Source: a virus
DNA length: 46,918 bases
Virus record (IMG/VR): IMGVR_UViG_3300007351_000366
Coordinates: 1-46,918 of that record
Strand: one strand, 5' to 3'
Shown one piece after another: positions 30,124-38,700 of the stretch. The notes under the pieces were generated by a model. It was not told where the DNA came from, ran no database searches, and saw only the letters and a program-made list of their open reading frames with translations. Position numbers and translations under genes: made by a program. Positions within the stretch are counted from its first letter, which is position 1. Each line of letters starts with the position of its first letter.

Positions 30124-31523
30124 TGATTACTTCAAGGACTCCAAATTGGCCGGTCATAGACTTTTCCGGTGGGATGAATGATTTTGTGGAAGATGGTTTT
30201 GTGGCGGCGAACGAATGTACCGATGTCCAAAACTGTATTTGTATAACACCAGGCCGGCTTCAGAAACGCAAGGGACAGGCTAAACTTAATGCTTCCGCAT
30301 TAGCTGCCGCCATACAGGGGCTGCATCCGTTTTATTATGGCAGCCCTATTACCCGTAAATTAATTGCCGCGGCAAACGGTAAAGTCTCCTACTGGGATTC
30401 CGGGACCAGTGCTTTTGTCGAGATAAAAACCGGGTTATCTACAACCAACCCAATTATGTTCGAAACTTGTGTTAATTACATGGTTGGCTTTGACGGTGTA
30501 AATGCGTCATTTAAGTATGATGGCACTAATCCGGTTTCAGCGCTGGCAAATGCTCCGGCAACGGGCCGTTGTCCGGTCCTGCAGCATGAAAAACTTTTTG
30601 TTATTACCGATGCAGACACAATCCGGTGGTCAGATTCGTTCGCGCCGGAGACTTGGCCGGGGGTAAATGAGAAAAAGTTTGACCAGGGTGACGGTGATAC
30701 CCTGATGATGCTGGCCCGGTATGGGCAGCAGCTTTTATGCTGTAAAAAACGGCGTATATTCAACCTTACGGGCACCAGTCTTGATGATTTCAGGAGCAGT
30801 TGTCCGGAACAGAATCGCGGGGTAGTGGGGCCAAGGGCAGGGTTCGTAATGGAGCCCTATTTTTATTATATTTCTTACGAAGGCCCCATGGTTTTTGATA
30901 CTTTACAGTCAATAAATCTCATAGAAACAAAACTTCCCCGTACCTGGGCCAATGTAAACCAGCAATATCTTGAAAAAGCGGTAGCTTATTATAATCCGTA
31001 TTACAAATTTCTTTGTTTTGCGGTACCGGAAGGGGTAAGCACTGTACCCAACTTGGTATTAGCTTATGACCGGAAACTTAAAGGCTGGTGGATATTCCGG
31101 GGAATTACTCCGAGCTGTGTAATTGAATTTGACAGCGGAACCGGGGAAGAACTTTATGCCGGGCATAATACTTCAGGCTATGTTATTAAACAGAACACTG
31201 GTTATAACGATATTGGTTCAGCTATTGAAGCCTATTGGGTTGGGCCTAATTTTGACGATAAAGACCCTGTTAGGGTTAAAAACTTTATGGATGTGTTTGC
31301 TACAGATGTGGCCGGGCTAAATACGGCTGTGTTCAAATACCGGATTAATTTAGGGGCATGGGTAACACCTACAGTAAAAACCGACATTAACGCCGTTCGC
31401 CGGTACCGGTTGATAGGGGCTAAAGGCAGACAGTATCAGCCCAGGTTTGAACACAGTACAATTGATGAGGATTTCTGCCTGTCAGGATTGAAAACATATT
31501 ACGACAAAGGGCTTGTTAAGTAA
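30123..31523 (+). CDS. Beta-propeller tail protein (nozzle or head-closure, P22 gp10-like)
   Basis: 466 residues from ATG 30123. The start NWPVIDFSGGMNDFVEDGFV followed by NECTDVQNC and PGRLQKRKG is typical of phage propeller-type closure and nozzle proteins. The body has about six blade-like repeats with FxxxD and W-rich strands (KLIAAANGKVSYWDSGTSAF, then LKGWWIFRGITPS). It should extend the tail below the adaptor. It is coupled to the adaptor gene by overlapping stop and start. The analogy to P22 gp10 rests on fold and order. Confidence 0.68.
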   Translation: MITSRTPNWPVIDFSGGMNDFVEDGFVAANECTDVQNCICITPGRLQKRKGQAKLNASALAAAIQGLHPFYYGSPITRKLIAAANGKVSYWDSGTSAFVEIKTGLSTTNPIMFETCVNYMVGFDGVNASFKYDGTNPVSALANAPATGRCPVLQHEKLFVITDADTIRWSDSFAPETWPGVNEKKFDQGDGDTLMMLARYGQQLLCCKKRRIFNLTGTSLDDFRSSCPEQNRGVVGPRAGFVMEPYFYYISYEGPMVFDTLQSINLIETKLPRTWANVNQQYLEKAVAYYNPYYKFLCFAVPEGVSTVPNLVLAYDRKLKGWWIFRGITPSCVIEFDSGTGEELYAGHNTSGYVIKQNTGYNDIGSAIEAYWVGPNFDDKDPVRVKNFMDVFATDVAGLNTAVFKYRINLGAWVTPTVKTDINAVRRYRLIGAKGRQYQPRFEHSTIDEDFCLSGLKTYYDKGLVK

Positions 31524-31536
31524 GGGGTGAAGGTCT

Positions 31537-33258
31537 TTGGCTTATCAACCTTTTCAAATGCCATACAGGATTACAGGTGACGAAGATTTATCGACCCTGG
31601 CACGGAAGGTTAACGCAATCATAGAAGGCTTAACCTTCTATGTAAACCAGCTTCAGGTTTATGAGAATAATACAGGGTTACCGATAAATGACCTTGTTGA
31701 TGCTAACAAAGATTCATGGTCTGCGGTTGCAACTAATTTTGATACCAGAAATGACCGGATAAGCACTGTTCCGGCTGATCCGGTCATTTCTGCTGACGGT
31801 TCAGCAGTTGACCACACCATCAATACCGATGGTTCGGCAAACATAAGCGTTGAATGGGAAAATGACGGTTCAGGTGATGCTTATAACATAGACGGGTTTA
31901 TTATATGGCTGCGGTCCGGGGATACCTCAGGTGCTTATGTTTTTGGCACTAATCCCGCAGAGGAAACAGATTACTATGTAAGCGCAGAAAAAAGAGCAAC
32001 TATATTCAAAGGGCTTCCGGCTGACAAGTATTATACCTTTGGTGTGCAGGCTTACCGGATGGTTGACCAGGATATAAATGCTGATGGGATTCTAAAATCA
32101 GCTATCGTCCAGCCTGCGCTGGCTCAGGAAAACCCCTACCAACCGTCTGCTAACGTAGCTTTTGCCGGGGATGTGACGGGAAGTATAGACGGCAAAGCTG
32201 TTTCAACTGAGATAAATATTACTTCGCCTGATATTACAGGGAATGCATCAGACGGGACTTTTAACAGTGTTGGAAACGTAACTTGGAGTGTTACTGCTGA
32301 CCAAGGCCCGGTTGTAAAACAATTCGATTCATTTACCCTTAATGCCGGACATACTCTGACTGTTGATAACAGGTGTAAAGGTTTAATTTTGTTGGTAAAA
32401 GGAGATGTAAATGTCTCCGGGACAATTTCAATGAACGATAAAGCGGCAAGGGTTACAAGAGACACAGATTCGCTTCCTTGGGTAGAAAGTTGTGCTAAGC
32501 TGAGTTATTATGATTATATGTCAAAAGTAGTCGTTGATTTTCTTATGCCTGCTGGTGGTTCTGGTGGTTCTGGTGGCACTGGAGGTAATGCTATTAAAAG
32601 CAATGATTGGGCTCCTGGCGGCGGCCCAGGTGGTTCAGGAGGAACTAATTGTGCTTATGGTGGCAGTAGCGGCGGTGGCGGCGGTGGTGGTGCTGTTCAT
32701 TGTGGGCCGGGAAGTCAAAAAGCTGGTGGAAATGGTTCGGATGGTATTTCCGGCGGCGGCCCAGGCGGGTCAGGAGGAACAGTAGAAAATGCGGCTGGCA
32801 CAGCCGGAGTAAATGGCGGCGGTGGCGGCGGTGGAATTATAGTTATTATTGCCAAAGGAAACATAACAATAAATCCTAGTGGTATTATTACTGCTAAATC
32901 TAGTGGTAATGGTGGTAATGGTGGTAATGGTAACACTAATGGTTCTAATGCTACTTGTGGCGGCGGTGGCGGCGGTGGAAGTGGTGCTGGAACTGGTGGA
33001 ACTGGCGTAGGATATTCGTCTATCGGTTATGCTGGCGGCGGCGGTGGCGGCGGTGGAGCAGGTGGCGGTATTGTGCTTCTTGTATATGGCAATACCTATA
33101 TCAATAATGGTAGTATTAATGTTAATGGTAGTATAGGCGGTTCAGGCGGTTCAGGTAATTATTTTGACATTACAAATCGTGGTTTTCCTGGTTCTAATGG
33201 TTCTGATGGTTCAGTTGGTTCTATTTTTACTGTTAAGGCGGTGACGTCTTATGTCTAG
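31537..33258 (+). CDS. Tail fibre or adhesin with glycine-rich receptor-binding region
   Basis: A 573-residue protein from TTG 31537 behind AAGGGGTGAAGG. The N-terminal 60 residues would attach to the tail. Residues 90-200 form a fibronectin-like domain. Residues about 338-545 are extremely glycine-rich, with runs such as GGSGGSGGTGG and GGGGGGG alternating with loops of different sequence. This layout resembles glycine-rich adhesins such as the T-even gp38 type, where polyglycine II helices stack and the loops contact the receptor. The DNA repeats of GGCGGT in this part could expand or contract by slippage. Confidence 0.75.
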   Translation: MAYQPFQMPYRITGDEDLSTLARKVNAIIEGLTFYVNQLQVYENNTGLPINDLVDANKDSWSAVATNFDTRNDRISTVPADPVISADGSAVDHTINTDGSANISVEWENDGSGDAYNIDGFIIWLRSGDTSGAYVFGTNPAEETDYYVSAEKRATIFKGLPADKYYTFGVQAYRMVDQDINADGILKSAIVQPALAQENPYQPSANVAFAGDVTGSIDGKAVSTEINITSPDITGNASDGTFNSVGNVTWSVTADQGPVVKQFDSFTLNAGHTLTVDNRCKGLILLVKGDVNVSGTISMNDKAARVTRDTDSLPWVESCAKLSYYDYMSKVVVDFLMPAGGSGGSGGTGGNAIKSNDWAPGGGPGGSGGTNCAYGGSSGGGGGGGAVHCGPGSQKAGGNGSDGISGGGPGGSGGTVENAAGTAGVNGGGGGGGIIVIIAKGNITINPSGIITAKSSGNGGNGGNGNTNGSNATCGGGGGGGSGAGTGGTGVGYSSIGYAGGGGGGGGAGGGIVLLVYGNTYINNGSINVNGSIGGSGGSGNYFDITNRGFPGSNGSDGSVGSIFTVKAVTSYV

Positions 33259-33757
33259 GCTCATATATGTTCACAATCCACATCAAACTGAAAGCCAGCG
33301 CATATTAGAAGAAATTCAAAACGACCCTGAGTTGTCTCATGTAGAGGTTATTGACTTTATGGAGTTTAGAAAACAACATAATTTTCGGGCTACTCCTGCA
33401 TTATGGATAATGCCTGACGGTGCAGACATTGACAGGACGAATGTAGCTGTTGAATTATCAGAAACCTTCATGGTCCAGCAGGTAAAAGATAAGATTAGCA
33501 CTGCCCGTAAGATAACTTTATCTGCACCGAAAACCGTAATACAGCCAAACGAAATACTGCAAATTACGGCAAGCATGACAGATATGCAAAATAATCCCGT
33601 GTCAATAGAACCTGTAACATTTTGGTTAGGAGGGTTAGTTGCAGAAGATTCAGACGGCAAACTTGATTTTTCTGCACCGACACCTGGGGTTTATATTATA
33701 GAGACAAAAAATGCCGACTCTGTAAACGGGTATTTGGAGGTGGTTGTCGGTGGTTAG
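33251..33757 (+). CDS. Thioredoxin-like fold plus Ig-like domain, tail-associated
   Basis: 168 residues, overlapping the fibre gene by 8 bases. Residues 1-70 look like a thioredoxin fold without the CxxC pair (RLIYVHNPHQTESQRILEEI, then the cis-Pro segment FRATPALWIMPDG). Residues 85-165 form an Ig-like beta sandwich (LSAPKTVIQPNEILQITASM). It may be a chaperone or trimerisation partner of the fibre. No catalytic pair remains, so a redox role is unlikely. Confidence 0.55.
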   Translation: MSRLIYVHNPHQTESQRILEEIQNDPELSHVEVIDFMEFRKQHNFRATPALWIMPDGADIDRTNVAVELSETFMVQQVKDKISTARKITLSAPKTVIQPNEILQITASMTDMQNNPVSIEPVTFWLGGLVAEDSDGKLDFSAPTPGVYIIETKNADSVNGYLEVVVGG

Positions 33758-33953
33758 AATACACGTCCCGGTTAGCCATCCTCAAAAGGTTTTAACACCG
33801 GAAGAAATGGCAGAAATGGAAGAGTTGAAGGAAAAAGAAGTGATTCTCTCTGCATTAGCAGAAGTCATTTCCAAAAGTAGTCCAAAAAAAGAATCTTTGG
33901 AAAACATATTGAACAAAACAAGACAAATTTTATATACCAAAAGGGGGTTTTAG
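33750..33953 (+). CDS. Small helical protein, 67 aa
   Basis: I use GTG 33750, 9 bases after GGAGG; a TTG at 33744 is closer to that site. The product has a short strand (RIHVPVSHP) and then charged helices (PEEMAEMEELKEKEVILSAL, then NILNKTRQILYTKRG). It lies between fibre and ejection genes, overlapping the gene before by 8 bases and preceding the next by 1 base. The function is unknown. Confidence 0.6.
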   Translation: MVRIHVPVSHPQKVLTPEEMAEMEELKEKEVILSALAEVISKSSPKKESLENILNKTRQILYTKRGF

Positions 33954-33954
33954 T

Positions 33955-34860
33955 ATGGCATGGGACCCTAGAGCATTAATCCACGGTGAAGATTTCTACA
34001 AAAATCCGCAAAAATATACTACTCCTAGTTCTCAGTCACCAAACATAAGCTCAGGAGATGCGCCGAAAAAAACTGGCGGGACCGTTGATTTTAACAAAAT
34101 AGCTATGGATACTTATGGAACCATGAATCCGTTAAGCGGAGGGCAGGGTTCTAAACCTACTGCACCACAACAGTCACCACAACAACCGCTAAATCAATCG
34201 CAGTCACCACAACAAACGAATGCTAACAACTGGCCATATTACGAACAGTTGTTATTGGGTCTCCTTAACCAGCCTTCTGCTTATACGCCCCCAAGCAAGG
34301 ATGATATGCTGGCTCAGGCCAAACAATATGCCGGACTGCAGGTTGACCCTGTTTTATCCTCAATCACTGACATGATTCAAAAGGCAATTACCAGTTCAAG
34401 CAAAGGAAAAGCCGAGATAGAGGCCGCTTATTCCGGTATCCCTGCTAAAACTCAGGCGATGCTCGGTGAAGCAAGGAACTATGCCCTGGAAAATGCCATT
34501 TCGCGGGGCATGGGCAGGAGCGGGGTAGTTAACTGGGAAACGGAGAAACGTACTACGCCAATAATCCAATGGTCCCAGGAAAAAGAAGGGGAAAAGGCCG
34601 CGAAACTGTCCGGGTTAGCAGAAGAATTGGCTTCTGCCGAAGCTTCTGCAAACAGAATGAGGACCGATACGGAGTCTAGGCGTGGCACACTGGAAGCAAC
34701 AAAGTTAAGTGAGCTTGAACAAATGTCACGGGCCATGGAACAGCAGGCGCAAGCGCAGAAATATCAGCAGGCTATGGGAATTGCAAATATGGCCCTGCAG
34801 GACAAGTCTATCGACCAGAGAATGTTAACCCAGCTTTTAAGTCAGTTTATGTATGGTTAG
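33955..34860 (+). CDS. Putative ejection (internal virion) protein, 301 aa
   Basis: The N-terminal 90 residues are Pro/Gln/Ser-rich and disordered. The rest is a long helical, Ala/Gln/Glu-rich region (EKEGEKAAKLSGLAEELASA, then EQMSRAMEQQAQAQKYQQAM), with a short GLY/ARG hinge (ISRGMGRSG). This helical make-up and the position just before the giant protein match P22 gp7/gp20-type ejection proteins that form a channel into the host. AAGGGGGT precedes the ATG. Confidence 0.65.
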   Translation: MAWDPRALIHGEDFYKNPQKYTTPSSQSPNISSGDAPKKTGGTVDFNKIAMDTYGTMNPLSGGQGSKPTAPQQSPQQPLNQSQSPQQTNANNWPYYEQLLLGLLNQPSAYTPPSKDDMLAQAKQYAGLQVDPVLSSITDMIQKAITSSSKGKAEIEAAYSGIPAKTQAMLGEARNYALENAISRGMGRSGVVNWETEKRTTPIIQWSQEKEGEKAAKLSGLAEELASAEASANRMRTDTESRRGTLEATKLSELEQMSRAMEQQAQAQKYQQAMGIANMALQDKSIDQRMLTQLLSQFMYG

Positions 34861-34872
34861 GAGGGGTCTTAA

Positions 34873-35664
34873 ATGGATTTAGCTTCATTATTGGCACAGC
34901 TATCACCAAACAATGGACAGCAGAGAATGGACCCTTATCAGGCTGCTCCTTTGCTGGCAAATGCTGTTACCGGGTTTCAAAAAGAGCAGCGGGCCACTCC
35001 GTTTATCAAAGCATTGAAAACGTTAGGTGACCAATGGGCAACTGCAAATCCAGAACAGCAAAACGATATCAATACACAGGCCAGTAAAGTAAGGGGCGAT
35101 TATATTGCTTCCGGTGGAAGCCCAATCGACATGCCGAAGGAGCTATGGGGTTCTGACCCGTCTAAGGGCTTCCAGACGGGCGCGGGAACATATGCTCCAA
35201 GCTATACTGGTGACAACTTGAGTATGGGACAAAAGGCGCAGAGGGCTGGCTTGACAGGACAGTTTGAAGGTAATTTGACTTGGCCGGCGCATGTGCAAAA
35301 TGAAGGATTAAACCTGGAGAGTCAGGGCCTTCAAAATCAAATGGCTAATGCTCAAATGGACTACAATGCTACCATGACAGGTATTAACGAACAATCACGG
35401 TATCGTGATTTAGAGAATAAGCGGTATATAGCAACCAATACTTATGTTAACCAGGTTTTGGGTGCCGAAAACCCGGAGGCTGCCTTTGAGTATCTGAACC
35501 AATTCGGTTCGCAGATTGCCAGCCAGGGCGCAGATATATCCGCTATTCTTAAGGCTATGGCTATGAAGTGGCCTGAATACTTTGTGAAATATAGTGGCAG
35601 CCTGGATTCTGCCGGTGGACAAAATCCTTACATGAACATGTATCCTCCCCAAGGGGGGCCCTAA
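34873..35664 (+). CDS. Putative second ejection protein, 263 aa
   Basis: Starts 12 bases after the previous gene with AGGAGGGG. It is Gln/Ala/Asn-rich, with helices (LLANAVTGFQKEQRATPFIK, then QNQMANAQMDYNATMTGINE) and a C-terminal segment with EYLNQFGSQIASQGADISAI. The order of two helical proteins followed by a very large multi-domain protein is the usual ejection-protein cassette of short-tailed phages. Direct homology is not recognised. Confidence 0.6.
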   Translation: MDLASLLAQLSPNNGQQRMDPYQAAPLLANAVTGFQKEQRATPFIKALKTLGDQWATANPEQQNDINTQASKVRGDYIASGGSPIDMPKELWGSDPSKGFQTGAGTYAPSYTGDNLSMGQKAQRAGLTGQFEGNLTWPAHVQNEGLNLESQGLQNQMANAQMDYNATMTGINEQSRYRDLENKRYIATNTYVNQVLGAENPEAAFEYLNQFGSQIASQGADISAILKAMAMKWPEYFVKYSGSLDSAGGQNPYMNMYPPQGGP

Positions 35665-35726
35665 TGTCTAGCATGTAATTAGAATAACGGACGGCATTAC
35701 AGCAAGAGTTAAGAGGGGGTTTTTAA

Positions 35727-38700
35727 ATGCCCTGGATCAAGGATGAGAACGGAAGAGATATATTGGTACCGGAAGGCGGGTTTGATTATTTTCGGAAAAA
35801 CAAAAGCGTTCCCACTCAAGGGAGCGCTTTTGGTGTTTCCGGTGGTATCCCGGCTAATGTTCCCGGTGAAGAAACGAGCGGGTGGACTCAGGATGTGAAC
35901 GGCAACCATGTTTTGATTCCGGCTGGAGGCTTTGATTATTTTAAAAAGAAGGCAACAATACCTAACCTTCCACCAGAGACATTGCCTGGGGGGGCAGTTC
36001 CGGCCCCTGCCACGTCCGAACCAGTTTTTAATACTTCTATGCCCTCCGGACCGGTTAATATTGATGTTAGGACCGGCAAACCAACAAGATCAGTAATGCC
36101 GACATCACAGCCCGGAACACAGGAGCCGTTTATCATAAACAATCCCAGTTTGCCGGGGAATGCTGTCCCAACCATAGAGGATGTTGTTCATGCCCAAGAT
36201 CCTTTACTTGTATCACCGGGAAGTCAAACAGCAGCGCAAAGGGCTATGCAGAGTGCAACTGTTCCGGGCCTTATTCAGAAACCTCTGGAAGCATTGGGCG
36301 AAACTGATACCTTTAAGTCACTTATTGCCGGGATGTATTCCAATATTCCTATGTATTATGGTGGTGGTATGGAGTGGCTTGGTGATAAGTTTGATGTTGA
36401 CACTCTGAGTGGAAAAGGGAAAAATATTCGGGAATTCGGTGAAACCACTGCCGAACGATATGCCGACCCAGACTGGGCGCAGCCCATTGAATTTGAGAGT
36501 TGGGGACAAGCTCTTACGGATCCCCGTTTTTATACCCGAAATGTTATGAGAAATGTTCCCTTGATGGCATCTCTCCTTATTCCAACGGTTTTAGGTGCTG
36601 AGGCTGGTGGGCTTGTAGCCGGGGCAGCCGGATGGAGCAAGTTGGGCAGCTTAGGGAAATGGGGAACAAAATTACTGAGGGTTATTGGCGGTCTTTCCGG
36701 GGGCGTACCATTAGAATCTGCATTAGAAGCCGGGGGAGTTTATACTGAAGCAAAAAACAGAGGTTTGTCAGAAGAAGAAGCAATGCAGGCCGCCGATGAT
36801 GCTTTTACAAAGAACGCTGCTTTGTTGTCAGTGACAAACTTGCCGGAATTAGCTGCCATGTTTAGTCCGGCTCCTAAATGGCTGGTGAAAATGCTTGGGA
36901 CAGCAGCGGATTCTAAATTGGGAAGAGCAGCAGTAGGAGCCGGTAGGATTGGTATGGCCGGAGTGTCCGAAGGGCTGGAGGAAGGCGCACAGGAAGTAAT
37001 CCAGCGCAGTTCTTTGGGTGATGAAATCAGTTTTGACCCGGCTATGCAGGAATCTATTGCACAGGGGTTGGTTCTTGGTGGTGGCCCTGGTATCATTGGT
37101 GCCCTTCAACATGAAATGCAGACCCGGGCCTATGGCAAAGCATCTAAGGAAGCCAAAAAGTTTCTGGAAACTGCCGTTGATGAAAAAGTTAAGGCCGGTG
37201 TGTCCGTAGAGGAAGCGGTAAAACAGGTGTTTGATGAGTTTGCCGGAACCGAGGAAGGCGACAAGGTTGTCGGCGAATCAATGCAGGAAGTACTTCAGGA
37301 TGTTGCGGACGTGGAAAGGGTAGCGGCTGAGAAGCAGAAGAGTAGGCAGGAGGGACAACAACCGGAGGGACAGCAGGCACAGCCTGTAATACAGCCGGTG
37401 CAGAAGCCTGTTCAGCAGACACAGGAGCCTGTTCAGCCGGTGCAGCAACCAGAAATACAACCGATTCAGGAGCCTGTGTCCGTACAGGCAGAACCAGAAC
37501 CGGTTACAGGGTCGACTGTTAAACCTGTGGAAACTGGTCAGAAACCTATTGAAAAACCTGTCAAGGAGCCCGTAAAATATGGTAAAAGAGGTAATAGAGT
37601 TTTAAAGAAATTAGCACAAGTGTCTGGTTTGGATTTATCTGACCCGGATAATTCAGACGTGGCAGATTTGATAGATTTCTTTGAAACATATTACAGTGCA
37701 GGGCTGGAAGGTAGAAATATCCCCGAAATAACTATGCACCCGCAGGACGCTAATGAAGCATATAATGCGGGCAGACTAGACAATGAAGGTCAGCCTGAAG
37801 AACCCACAAAACAACCTGCGAAATATGGCAGAATCGGGAACAATGTCTTCAAGAAATGGGCTAACAATGAGTATGTTATGGCAGATTTGGACAAGTCGGA
37901 TGATCCATATGTGCAGGCATATAGACAGTTCTTTGAAAAATGGTATCAGGCGGGAAAAGAAGGTATTAGAACAATTGATGTACCTTTTGACCAGGAAATA
38001 GATTCACAGTTTCCGCATTTCTTGACCCAACTGTTTTATCAGGCAGGCAGCGCAGATGTAAGGGCTCAACCTTCAAAGGAAGTTTCTGTACAACCTGAAA
38101 TCCAAAAGGCAAAAGAACTCGAAACAAAGTCAGTCGAGCAGGTTAAGACGGTTGATGAAGCACAAAAACCTAAAAAATCTACCAACATTGGATACCATGC
38201 CGGAGACTTAGGAAAAGCTGAACACCTTGCAAGGTTCCACGGTTCAAACAGGGGAACCGGGCATTTTGGTACCGGAACCTATTTTGTGGGAAGCAAAGAA
38301 GCAGTAAATTTGGGTAATTATAAAGATAGGCCCGTTCAAGAAATTAACTTTGATGGGTATAACCTATATAGACCAGATGGTCATAATCAAGCAAACAATC
38401 TGCATGAAGGCTTGAAATTCATTAATGACTCCACTAATTTTTATAAACCGGGAATGACGTTAGAACAGCTTCTTGAAGCTCAGGCCAAAGGAAAGGATGA
38501 CTACCGAGCTGAGGCGTTTCAAAACAGGTTTAAAGACCTATATTCTTTGTTTTACAGAGATTTTGGCATTGAAGAATTTAGTCCTTATCGAAAAGGTCAA
38601 GAGTTTTTTGAAAAAGCCCTTATCCCGATATTGGATGAAATCTACAACGAAGTTAGCGGTTCGGGATTGAAATGGGCTTACGAAAAAGCTGATTCTGCTT

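Noticed and set aside
32550-33180. Glycine-rich fibre as the variable region of a diversity-generating retroelement
   Set aside because: No reverse transcriptase, template repeat or accessory gene is visible in the window, and the variation type expected (adenine positions) does not fit GGC/GGT runs.
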